Shown here in pieces: positions 1 to 12,168 of a DNA stretch of 64,000 nt (its first letter is position 1; every line of letters starts with the position of its first letter). The position numbers were made by a program, and so were the translations under genes. The notes beneath the pieces were generated by a model, which was not told where the DNA came from, ran no database searches, and saw only the letters and a list, made by a program, of their open reading frames with translations. Where the stretch lies: assembly GCA_014529385.2 (NCBI GenBank), contig CM043942.1, positions 3,872,501 to 3,936,500 on the forward strand, written 5' to 3'. Source of the DNA: Adiantum capillus-veneris (lineage: Eukaryota > Streptophyta > Polypodiopsida > Polypodiales > Pteridaceae).

Positions 1-114
1 GTGGTAGACACCATTTTTTCCAAGCAAAGAACGTCTAGTCTCTGAATTTTTTGAAATTTGTAGAGAATAGTCGCACTTCCTTTAACTTGCCTCAGTTATT
101 TTCCCTCTAGCCGC

Positions 115-142
115 GGGGGGGGGGGGGGGGGGGGGGGGGGGG
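115..142. repeat. poly-G homopolymer run
   Basis: Twenty-eight consecutive G on the plus strand. Its length in the assembly may be unreliable, because homopolymers of this size are commonly miscounted. Confidence 0.9.
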
Positions 143-252
143 TTGCCGAGGGTACCCTCCCTGCACTGTATATTAAAAAAAAATACTTCACCCTAATTGG
201 GTGGTTTTTGGTGCCCGAAATGAGAATTCAACGAGTTTTGCAGAAGTATGGC

Positions 253-612
253 GATGGCGGGCAAATGAGTAGAGAGAGATAGCTTTGGTACACCTGCTAG
301 AGGCCGCGAGAGAAGAAGAGCCATAGTGATAGATTTTTCTCCCCTTCTCCTCGTAAAATTAACAAACTCGATTGCTTGCAAAACCATGTAGGTCCCCATG
401 CGGCTTCCCCCTACTAAGCGATGCTACACATGGTGGCGGGAAAATGAGCAGAGAGAGATAGCTTTGGTACACCTGCTACTAGAGGCCGCAAGAGAAGGAG
501 AGCCATAGTGATAGATTTTTCTCCCCTTCTCCTCGTAAACTTAACAAACTCGATTGCTTGCAAAACCATGTAGGTCCCCATGCGGCTTCCCCCTACGAAG
601 CGATGCTACACA
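253..612. repeat. Tandem duplication, two copies of about 180 bp
   Basis: The segment ending in CGATGCTACACA at 419-430 recurs with the same end at 601-612. The two copies (about 253-430 and 431-612) are offset by 179 to 182 bp, with a 3-base insertion in the second copy and a few substitutions. A 68-codon minus-strand ORF inside copy 1 resembles no family I know and is probably fortuitous. Confidence 0.85.
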
Positions 613-1436
613 CGGTGCTTCTTCTTGGTCCAAAGATCGACTTAGAGTACCTTCATGAACTCCCTTTTCTAAATTTGGCCGCTCACCAAGTTTAGCTCTA
701 ATACCACTCTAAGATCAGAAGAAGTCTAAACCTCCACTCTTTGCCCATTGACTATTGAGCCTTTTCAGGCTGGCCTTTGGCCTCTGGCCCTGGGTTTGAC
801 ATGAGCATGGTGGAGAGTAGCAAAGGAAAAGCAAAAATGCAAAGCCTCGATATGGTCTTGAAATTAATAGCCTTATCAAGATCCAATGTGAACTACCAAG
901 AGGGTGATAAAGCAGAAGTGGGAGGTTACACCATCACAAAGAGATCCTCAAAGTTTAGCAAACACTAGACTAGGAGGCCACTCAAGTGGGGTCATACGAA
1001 ACCAAGCACTCCTCATCACAAGAGTTAGTAGGTTAGGATGGCAACAGAGTATGAAGCCATTCCCACTCGATAGCCACCCTATAGGGGTTTAAATGTGAAA
1101 AGCATCAAGGAGAAGTGTTCTTATGAAGAGGGGAAAAGAGAGAGCAAAAACCCAAGATTACAAAAAGTAAAATATTTTTTGAAGGGTAAATATGTAAGTT
1201 CAACAAAGAGTAAGCCGGTCTATAGACCCAAAATAGGTGGCAAAGAGAGGATTAAAACCAAAGGATAAGGGTCATTTTAGTAGCACAAGTATTTGTTGCA
1301 TGGTAGAGAGCACTAACATTAGATCTAGGAGAGGTTGCAAAGTGACATGGGGATAACGATTCATGCAGTATATGTTAGAAAAGGGTAATGAATGTGAAGG
1401 TAGGTGATTGGTCAGATGAGGGTCCTTTCAAGTAGC

Positions 1437-1471
<35 letters not shown>

Positions 1472-4088
1472 GTTGTTGTTGTTGTTGTATTAAGATACTA
1501 CCTCGGGCGGGAGGGGGGGCTCACTATAATTTAAAAAAACCTATCACGTGGGCTCAATATTAGGGATTATTTTATTCTATGTTTTTTGACATTTTCACAT
1601 ATAAAAGGGTGTTGGAAAATGATAGTGAAAAAAAAATGACAAATTGAATAGGAAAAGGGTCCCTTGTATTGGTTTAAAAATCACAACAGCTAAGGGGTTT
1701 TCTAAATAGTCTTTAAATATATATATAGTGACCCCCTTGAGGATATTACTTATACACAAAAAAACATTTTGTCAAGACAATTGACTTTAGATATAAGAAA
1801 GGTGGTTTGCACAAAAACGATTCTACATTTGACTCATTTTTGTACAATATGATCAGAATAAAATAAGAATCCAATTATCCTATACATCCGGACTAAAACA
1901 TTCTACGAAGATGAAAGATTCTTCATCTCCAAGGTCAAAGATAAATCTTTTTAATCAAAGATAGAATTCAAACCTGCATTCATATAGACAAGACAACACA
2001 TTCTATTAGACTTGGCTACGTATACAAGCGTCAAAGAACCATGAGTTGTTATCCATGTCATACTTAAAAAATTATTAGATAAGTTACAATCCTATATGTG
2101 CAAAAGTATTTAAACTAACAAAATAGCATTAAGCTTAGAAAATCATCGTTTTGTTTGAAGCTTATTGCACAATTTGAAATATTGAAAAAATAATTGTTAT
2201 TCTCCAAGAAGCTTGGAGCTTCTTTTTGTATCCTTGATTCATCATCAAATCCAAGTAACCAAGTAAATCAAACAAAGTAATTTAGCCTACTAAGTGATAT
2301 ATTTCTTGGCTTGTTAATTCATTAGTAGATTATCAAAATCAATCTTTTTAGATGCAACTTACTAAAGGCAAGGTAAGCATAATGTTAGGAAGTGCAAAAA
2401 ACAAACGTAATATAAATCCATCCTGCCATAAATTGGGTTTAAATTTACTTAATTAGGAAGATTCATTGCCCAAAAAGCCATCCAAGTAGAAAATAAGAGC
2501 AGCCAAGAGCGAGAACTTGAAACGACGATGCAAGTATCAATAAACAAGGATTAGTTGTACAAGTCCCATTCCAAATTACTTTCATCTTTACAAAGTCCAT
2601 TCGAGAATCTTAGTAGACCCAATGAATACCTAATGTTGTCATCAAGTCAACAATTTCACGAAAGAACAGTGAATTTCCTTCCTTCAAATACTCTTATGGT
2701 CCCTCTTAAATGGTGTACCCATAATCTTGTTTGATTTCAATGCAATAAGATTAATGACGACTTCGGATAGGAGCATCCAAGTAATTAGTGTTTTAAGCTT
2801 GTTAATTCATGATTAATTTTCCAAAAAAACAAGCAAGGCCCATACTTATTACTTCAAAGCTTAGGAGATATTCTTAAAGCATTATTGATGGGATATGATA
2901 ATTAAGGACCAATCAAGCAAGGTCAAATGAGTTTACATTCATGTAAAAAATGACAACCATAAATTAGTAAGAGCCACAAGGCATCCAACAAGCCCATGAA
3001 CAACTCTAAGCCATGTGCCAAGGGAAAATTCTTTTCACCAAGAGGAAGCCATAAACAAGCTTAGCTCTAGCTTAGGTCTAAATAGCCTAGGTCGGCAAAA
3101 CAAAAACCAATATAAACAATTACAATAAAGACTAGTGCAAGGAACCATGTAGCTTCAAAAGTAATTCAAAAAATTAACAACATTCTGGTGCTGCTAACAT
3201 TCCAAGCTTCTTTAGAGGAAAAAACAAGATAATGTACTCTAATAATGGGTCCTGGTCAGAAGGAACCATCAAAGAATTTGGGCAAAATCCTTTGCACTAG
3301 TAGCCAAGAACAACCATCCAAAACAAACTGGCAAGAGCAACATTCCCACCATTAGACCAACAGCACGATGATAAAACCAATCCCCAATTATTAGTGTCAT
3401 GGTAAAAGACCAAAATCAAGCATGTCAACCAGGAGTCAAAGCACCCCAATCAAGCCAAAGTGTTCCATGTCCTCAAGACATCAAAAGCTTAGCCTAGGAA
3501 GAAGAGTCGTGTATTTTTCAAACATTTTTTTTAAAAGTGTATTAGAAAATCATCAACATTATTGTAAGAGCTCATCATTTCAGTGCTCAAAGCTAATCGA
3601 TTCTAGAAAGCTCGGAGATCCTCAGAAGAGTAAAAACACAAAACACTCAGAGTATTGTATAGGTTTACTAATCCCAGCAATAAACCAAAGTGGTGCCAAA
3701 ACCAATAGGTAAGGAGTCATATTAAATGACCAACAACCAGCCAATAAAAATGATAGATCACAGTTATGTAACTTGTATCATGCTAAAAACTCCATTCATG
3801 TCAAGCAATGAGCTAGTGTCCATTACCAATCAAGTTCATCACCGACAATCCACCATGCACATTTCAATATAGTTGTAATCCACTAGCCAAGTCCTATCTA
3901 AAATTCTAGAGTGTTGAAGGGATAGCAACAACATCAACACTAGCCAACCAGATGTGTAGAGGCATGTCAAAACCAAAAGAGGTGATGTTGATCCTCTTTA
4001 TGCATAACCAATAGTCACGAAAAATCCATGAATGAAAAACTACATGATTGAATTGCTTCGGAAGTCATCCACATGCAATGTCAATAGA
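613..4088. other. AT-rich stretch with no recognisable gene
   Basis: I see no ORF here with a recognisable domain, no RNA gene and no clear repeat boundary. A (GT)n run followed by (TTG)n lies at about 1440-1488. The longest ORF, at 3422-3712 (+), has ordinary noncoding composition and no motif. The stretch is probably old, decayed repeat DNA. Confidence 0.6.
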
Positions 4089-4605
4089 CATTAGGAGATT
4101 TCGGAGGTCTTTTGGAGGGCCTTTTGGAAGAGAGAGGAAAATAAGCTCCTCCAATGAGAGAAGAGCCTACGTTACGCAGAAAAATAGATTGATATTAACA
4201 AAAATATAAAAGGTGTCCCTCTCCTCATTTAATAATCTAGTGGTCCTTGAAGACGATCACTCTCTTTCATTTAATGCGAGCACCTTTTTCAGAAGGTAGA
4301 TGCGGTGCATTTGATACGGCTAACGTCATCACTAGAATTCAAAAAGTTACAAAACTATCCAGTGGTGGAAGATTTTGAAACTTTTGATACTGTCAATGCG
4401 TCCGGAATGCCCAAATATCCTAGAAATGAATGTCCAATTGCATAGCTCCGACATCCAAAGAGGCAAAGAATGTCAAAAACCCCTAAAAGAACATTTTACT
4501 AACGGCGCGCGAGGGGTCATTCCAAAATTTTGGAATGCCTCATCGCGCGCCGTTAGTAAAAAGCCCCTTTTTTCCTCTTTTAGAGAGATTTTTGAGAGGA
4601 AAATG
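4089..4605 (+). repeat. Left arm of the foldback element
   Basis: Imperfect inverted partner of 6415-6913. Shared blocks include the outer TTTCGGAGGTC, a central block around TACGTCATCACT or its variant, AATGCGTCCGGAATGCC, and the CGCGCGCC palindrome at 4494-4561. The inner limit is approximate. Confidence 0.7.
4494..4561. repeat. 68-bp near-perfect palindrome
   Basis: The left half starts TTTTACTAACGGCGCGCG and the right half ends CGCGCGCCGTTAGTAAAA. They meet at CCAAAATTTTGG, with only a few mismatches. A single strand would form a long hairpin. Related palindromes with the ACTAACGGCGCG core occur at 5143-5201, 5788-5845, 6226-6284 and 6451-6510. Confidence 0.9.
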
Positions 4606-4687
4606 TCAAAAAATCTCTAAAAAGGCCTCCATCTATCACATAGGTTTTTTCTTCATCATCTTAGCCTTAGAGATCATAATTTCGGGT

Positions 4688-4896
4688 CTATAAGAGTGAG
4701 CACGCACACCCATTGTTACAATTCTACAAAGTGCATTTTGATCGCACACACACACACATACACACACACACAGACAAATATAACATACACACAAACACAC
4801 AGAGCCACAAATATAACATACACACACAGAGACACACACACTCACAAACACACAGACACACAAATATACCATACAGACACACACACAAACACAAAG

Positions 4897-4956
<60 letters not shown>

Positions 4957-5084
4957 CTATAGGCGCGCGTAGAGAGGCACAACCGGTGTGCATGTCTCTA
5001 TGCACGCCTTTAGTACTGTGCATCCACCAGTGTATATGTTTATGTGTGTATGTGTGAGTGTTATAGAGAGAGGAAGTAAGGCGG

Positions 5085-5127
<43 letters not shown>

Positions 5128-5251
5128 TTTCTGTTACCTTATACTAACGGCGCGAGGAGGTGTTTTTTGAGGTCAAAACATGCTCCACGCGCGCCGTTAG
5201 TAATGGGAGTCTCTCACTCTCTCTCTCTTTAAATATGCTAAGCTATAGAAA

Positions 5252-5325
<74 letters not shown>

Positions 5326-5553
5326 GTGCAAAAGTGCCATAGAGAAACATGGGTAGGCTATAAGAGTGAGCACGCACACCCATTGTTACAATTCTACAAA
5401 GTGCATTTTGATCACACACACACACACACACACACAGACAAATATAACATACACACAAACACACAGAGACACAAATATAATATACACACACACAGAGACA
5501 CACACAGACACACAAATATAACATATACACACACACACACAAACACAAAGAGC

Positions 5554-5618
<65 letters not shown>

Positions 5619-5898
5619 CTATAGGCGCGCGTAGAGAGGCACAACCGGTGTGCATGTCTCTATGCGCGCCTTTAGTACTGTACATCCACCAGTGTATGTG
5701 TTTATGTGTGTATGTGTGAGTGTTATAGAGAGAGGAAGTAAGGCGGGGGAACGAGAGAGAGAGAGAGAGTCTTTGTGTTACCTTATACTAACGGCGCGAG
5801 GAGGTGTTTTTTGAGGTTAAAACATGCTCCACGCGCGCCGTTAGTAATGGGAGTCTCTCACTCCCTCTCTCTCTCTTTAAATATGCTAAGCTATAGAA

Positions 5899-5948
<50 letters not shown>

Positions 5949-5998
5949 CAAATATAACATACACACACACACACACAAACACAAAGAGCCCCTCTCTG

Positions 5999-6053
<55 letters not shown>

Positions 6054-6333
6054 GTATACTATAGGCGCGCGTAGAGAGGCACAACCGGTGTCCATGTCTC
6101 TATGCGCGCCTTTAGTACTGTGCATCCACCAGTGTATGTGTTTATGTGTGTATGTGTGAGTGTTATAGAGAGAGGAAGTAAGGCGGGGAAAGAGAGAGAG
6201 AGAGAGAGTCTTTCTGTTACCTTATACTAACGGCGCGAGGAGATGTTTTTTGAGGTCAAAACATGCTCCACACGCGCCGTTAGTAATGGGAGTCTCCCAC
6301 TCTCTCTCTTTTTAAATATGCTAAGCTATAGAA

Positions 6334-6369
<36 letters not shown>

Positions 6370-6408
6370 ATGGTGCAAAAGTGCAATAGAGAAACATGGG
6401 TAGGCTTT
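4688..6408. repeat. Tandem array of complex units with embedded (AC)n, (CT)n and (GA)n
   Basis: Each full unit contains, in order: a leader beginning CTATAAGAGTGAGCACGC (4688 and 5358), an (AC)n tract, a (CT)n tract, a conserved block starting AGGCGCGCGTAGAG (4961, 5623, 6063), a (GA)n tract, a 59-bp ACTAACGGCGCG palindrome (5143, 5788, 6226), and a second (GA)n tract. The first two leaders are 670 bp apart. The third unit lacks the leader. All short ORFs here are translations of microsatellites and are not genes. Confidence 0.85.
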
Positions 6409-6414
6409 CTTGAA

Positions 6415-6913
6415 AGATAATTGTCCAAAAATCACTAAAAGGAGCTTTGTACTAACGGCGCGCAGAGGGGCATTCTAGCATTTTAGAATGCCTCCTCGCG
6501 TGCCTTAAGTAAAAAGCCCATTTTTTGGGGTTTTTTGACATTTTTTACCTCTCCGGATGTCGGAATGAGACAAGTAGACATTCGTTTTTAGGGTATTTTG
6601 GCATTCCGGACGCATTGGTGGTGTCGAAAGCCTCAAAATCTATCACTATTTGGCAGTTTGTGACTTTTCAACTTTCAGTGATGACGTAAGCTACCTTGAA
6701 TGCGCCGCACCTGCCTCTTGAAAAAGACGCTCACATTAAATAAAAAAGTGACCGTTTTCAAGGACGATTGGGAATATAAATCTACTTTTTAAAGTGTCTG
6801 GTTGTCCTTTTGGACGTACTCACAAGGTGCAAGTGCATTTTAAAAAAAGTTTCTAGAGAGAGAAATACAATTTCTTACAAGGCCCTCCAAATGACCTCCG
6901 AAATTTTCTAATG
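6415..6913 (-). repeat. Right arm of the foldback element
   Basis: Reverse-complement partner of 4089-4605. It contains the fifth palindrome (6451-6510), whose 3' half has decayed to TGCCTTAAGT. The outer end is CTAATG at 6908-6913. Confidence 0.7.
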
Positions 6914-6934
6914 GGGGATGCTCAATATCCTTAC

Positions 6935-9210
<2,276 letters not shown>

Positions 9211-9336
9211 TCATGCGACGTCATAGCCAGGGGCTGCATACTGAGGCGCATGGGCTATTTGTACAGCGTGGGGCTCCTCCTTCTTGTGGCCGCCCATATG
9301 CAGCTTGTCGCCGATCTTCTCCATCATGTTGGCCAT
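9211..9336 (-). CDS. Dehydrin-like 41-residue ORF (possible fragment)
   Basis: The ATG at 9336-9334 sits in the context AAAGCATGGCC, which suits plant initiation. The 41-residue product opens MANMMEKIGDKLHMGGHKK. Small histidine-rich plant dehydrins of the HIRD11 type begin with a very similar stretch (a start, then a KIGDALHMGG-like segment, then lysine-histidine-rich sequence), and it resembles a K-segment amphipathic helix. The rest, rich in His, Ala, Pro and Tyr, is short, and no C-terminal K-segment follows before TGA at 9213-9211. It may be a truncated copy, a first exon whose downstream exon I cannot find, or a chance similarity. Known dehydrins bind membranes or metals under dehydration. 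I infer no such function for this copy. Confidence 0.4.
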   Translation of the reverse strand: MANMMEKIGDKLHMGGHKKEEPHAVQIAHAPQYAAPGYDVA

Positions 9337-9550
9337 GCTTTCTCCCCCTAAGAGCTGCTAATCTGTAGACTTGTCGTTGGGAGTGCTCATCACGTTGGAA
9401 AGCATCCAACGTATCCTTGAGCTTGATGATCTACGCAACGCAGAGTGCACTTTTTATTTTATTCACCTGGTAGCTTTTCACGTTGAAGTTTGGTAGCGAT
9501 GTTTTTTTTTAAAATTTAAATCTACTGCCACGTGGTGGCTGCTGATATTT

Positions 9551-10328
9551 GAAAAAGAGCCTTGGGATCACCAAGTAATAAACATCTCCTATTTCATTAT
9601 CATTTGCAATAGCCTCCTCCTATCCCTCGATCTGTTCATCGTAACCCTTTAGTAAGCGAGGCCTCGTGCCTCCCTTTCTCTCATCCCTGCTCACTCAAAA
9701 CTTCTCGTTCTCTTCGCTTCTTTCAAGCTTTCCCTATGCTCTGCTTGTCAATGGCTGCCCTTGCAATGTCGTGCACTTTGTCTTGTTGCTCGTCAATATT
9801 GCTTGCCCTAACTTTAGAATCCCTCTGCTCCCTCCACCATGCTCGCTTCTTTTATCATCTTCACCTTCAAGAACGATGCTAGCAAAATTAGGCTCCCCAA
9901 CTCAAGGGCTTTCTCCATCAAGCCATGTACAACCACCTCCTTCTCCAATTCAGACTAGCATACCCGTTGAAAAGCTTTTGAAGAGCAGTGTTGCTTTTCC
10001 CTTATCAAGACATTCACTTGATTAGTCATGCTCTTCTTTGTACTTCATCGTTCTCGTTTTGGTTCTGGCTTGCGATTGCTTACTTCATCGTTCTGGTTCT
10101 GGCTTGCGATTGCTTACTTGTTTATTTTTATTTTAGAGCAGCCTAGATAAAAAGCAACGTGGATTGCCTGTGGTGAGAAAATCCCGATGTTTTTGTTTTC
10201 TTTTTTTAAATGATTGTATGGTCACGATTGAGAAAGTAATAATTGGGGATCTAGGGTCTAGATTGAGCCAAGTGGATCAATCCCTTGGCCTTGTTTTAAA
10301 AAAAGAGCTTTGGCTCACTAAGTAATTA
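9551..10328. repeat. Interval bounded by 30-bp direct repeats, possible insertion
   Basis: The sequence around 9551-9582 (AAAAAGAGCC, then TTGGGATCACCAAGTAAT) recurs at 10297-10328 with a few changes. The right copy overlaps the point where naphthoate synthase exon 4 stops matching. The interval holds a CT-rich ORF (9666-10025, +) with no recognisable domain and a duplicated segment (TTCTGGCTTGCGATTGC) near 10043-10118. An insertion that truncated the gene would explain this, but no transposon hallmark is visible. Confidence 0.4.
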
Positions 10329-10356
10329 CAGGCTTTGGAAGCCTCCGTATCTGTAT
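10322..10356 (-). pseudogene. menB: NS/MENB exon 4, truncated
   Basis: After a T-rich stretch and the acceptor CACAG the frame reads IQIRRLPKPVI, the segment that follows LD.Q in naphthoate synthase. Similarity then stops abruptly, with TAG two codons later, at the right copy of a 30-bp direct repeat. The family's following AGYAVGGGH region is not found within the window. Confidence 0.8.
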
Positions 10357-10525
10357 CTGTGAAAAAAAAACAAGTCATGGTTTCATGCATCCATATGTCA
10401 CAACACCCCAACGAGAAAACTCTACTAGGCATTAGAAGGTGAATCAATCATCAACCTTGAAGACATAGATGTGAGATAGTGATAAAAAGGTGTCCAAATC
10501 CTCAGTAGATCGTGCGGCAAAATAC

Positions 10526-10563
10526 CTGAACATCAAGGATATTTAGACGTCCAATGTTGTCAT
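10526..10563 (-). pseudogene. menB: NS/MENB exon 3, downstream part
   Basis: This resumes with the duplicated ATGAC at 10563-10559 and reads in frame NDNIGRLNILDVQ to CAG followed by a GTATTT donor (10525). Joined to 24665-24602, exon 3 is 102 nt (34 codons) with no stop, matching the family's GRLN.LD.Q segment. Confidence 0.9.
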
Positions 10564-10900
10564 TGTTAACCCTCACGGCTCACGGACACCCTATCACCTA
10601 CGATGGACGTTCTAACCTACGGCGGACATTGTATTATTTATTTGGTAGAGTCAGGTACCGGGCTTGTCGGTCCAATAGGAAAAGGGTAAGAGTGATCGCC
10701 GATGAGAGGCACACTCTAATTGGAACATTCGAGGGATTAGTTGGCTAAGCATGGGCGCCCAAGTGTGAATGGGGTAAGCTCATATAAAAGTCAACTAAAC
10801 CTAAAATTCACTCATTCTCTCATTTGTGCAAAAGAAGAGTGCTCTTGCTCCATCTCCATCTCCATCTTCTTCTTCTTCATCTCCTTGTGTGTGTGTGTGT

Positions 10901-10935
<35 letters not shown>

Positions 10936-11194
10936 TGTGTGTGTGTGTGTGTGGGCGATCGAGCATTACGAAGGCACGACGGCGGCGGCGAAGCGGTTGA
11001 GCGCAGCGAAGCGGCGGCTCCTTCTTCTTCGCGGCGAGGAATCCTCCACGAAGCAAGCGTAGAGCAGTGAGTGACACACCATCGCCTTCTTTGAGCTTAC
11101 TAGTTTAGGCTTGTTGTGTGCTTGGAGCCATTTGTGGCTCACACACGGTGTATCGGCAACTTCCTTGCATTGACATTTGCGACATACACGCACA
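10564..11194 (+). repeat. 5' LTR of the gag-only element
   Basis: Begins TGTTAACCCTCACGG and ends GCACA. It contains a TATA-like TATAAA at 10783-10788 and a (GT)n(GA)n(GT)n block at about 10886-10952 that the 3' LTR shares, so the microsatellite existed in the progenitor. Confidence 0.92.
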
Positions 11195-11198
11195 TTTT

Positions 11199-11216
11199 TG
11201 GCGCCGTTGTCGGGGA
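11199..11216 (+). promoter_or_regulatory. Primer-binding site, tRNA-Asp type
   Basis: TGGCGCCGTTGTCGGGGA lies 4 nt after the 5' LTR. It is complementary, with one mismatch, to the 3' end of plant tRNA-Asp(GTC) (CCCCGGCAACGGCGCCA). Confidence 0.85.
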
Positions 11217-12168
11217 ATGCCATACACCAAGCTCGAGTAGCACTCTGTGCTTCTCCGTGGTGCAATTTCTATTGTAGGAAAGGTAAGGAAGGAGGGTGTG
11301 TGTGTGTGTTAAGAAGAGGGATTTGGTGTTATACTGTGTGTTTTTTTTATTAATGGAGTTTTCAAAGGTTCTGTGTTTATTCTCTGTGTATTAAGGTAGT
11401 TAGTTTTCTTTGTTAATAGAGATTTCAAAGATTCTGTGTTTATTCTCTGTGTATTAAGGTAGTTAGTTTTCTGTGTACAGTAAGTAGGAAGTAGATTAGT
11501 GAGAGTTAATAGAGTGTGTTAGTGTGTAAGAGTAGGTGTATTAGTTATAATTAGGTAGAGAGAGTGTGTGTGTGCTCTCGCGTAGGACGCGGCGGCCTTA
11601 TCCTTTTAAAAAATAAAAAATAAAAAATAAATTAAATTCTTTTTTTAATTTTAAAGGTAGGACGGGGATCGGGAATATCTCCCAGACCCAAGCCCAAGCT
11701 CACGCTCAGGCATAGGCTTCAGTCGCCTTTTAAAAAAACGTATTTTAGCTTCACACGTAGCTAAAAATCGATTTTTTGAGGACCAACGGAACGTCAGATG
11801 CCCGAAAATTGTGCTGTAAAGCACACATCGACCCTCTAAGTGATACGCTCGTTTCGAGCTATCACACACTTCAATCAAAAAAATAAAACATTAAGAAAAC
11901 ATCAAAAACAAGAAAAAATCAAGTAGAAAACGGGGTGCAAAACACCCACAAAACAAAGCAAGTAACCTTTGAGGGTACTTGCCGACACTTGTAGGGCACC
12001 CAAAGCACATGTATCTACGCTCTGGTCGTGTGCTAGAGTCCGAACAACTAGCTAGTGCTTCGATTTACGGGGGTACTCACTATCCTTCGGCGCCTCGGCG
12101 GGGACCCAAGGTAGTGCAACCCAAGACCCAAAAATAGCGACTAGCGACTCTTCTCTGACTTCGATATT

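Larger units (their letters stand above)
4089..6913. mobile_element. Foldback-type element: long imperfect inverted arms around a microsatellite-rich tandem array
   Basis: The sequence from 4089 (CATTAG, then a purine-rich stretch and TTTCGGAGGTC) reappears in reverse complement ending at 6913. Similarity continues inward for roughly 500 bp on each side, including the shared segment AATGCGTCCGGAATGCC, and each arm contains a 60-68 bp palindrome. The interior consists of two and a half tandem units. No transposase is visible, so any movement would depend on an enzyme from elsewhere. The hexamer TCAATA occurs just outside both ends (4081-4086 and 6922-6927), but spacing to the arms differs, so I do not claim a target-site duplication. 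Long arms without a transposase fit a foldback or Mutator-derived nonautonomous element. The superfamily is unresolved. Confidence 0.7.

Noticed and set aside
695-706. GCTCTAATACCA on the plus strand, resembling a minus-strand tRNA-iMet primer site.
   Set aside because: The adjacent sequence does not end in CA as an LTR should, no second LTR is found, and no retroelement coding is nearby.
4636-6125. Many overlapping ORFs on both strands with Ser-Leu, Thr-His, Arg-Glu or Cys-Val runs.
   Set aside because: They are translations of (CT)n, (AC)n and (GA)n microsatellites in the foldback array and change frame with tract length.
9666-10025. 119-codon plus-strand ORF.
   Set aside because: Ser/Leu/Pro-rich translation of a CT-rich stretch, no motif, and located between direct repeats.
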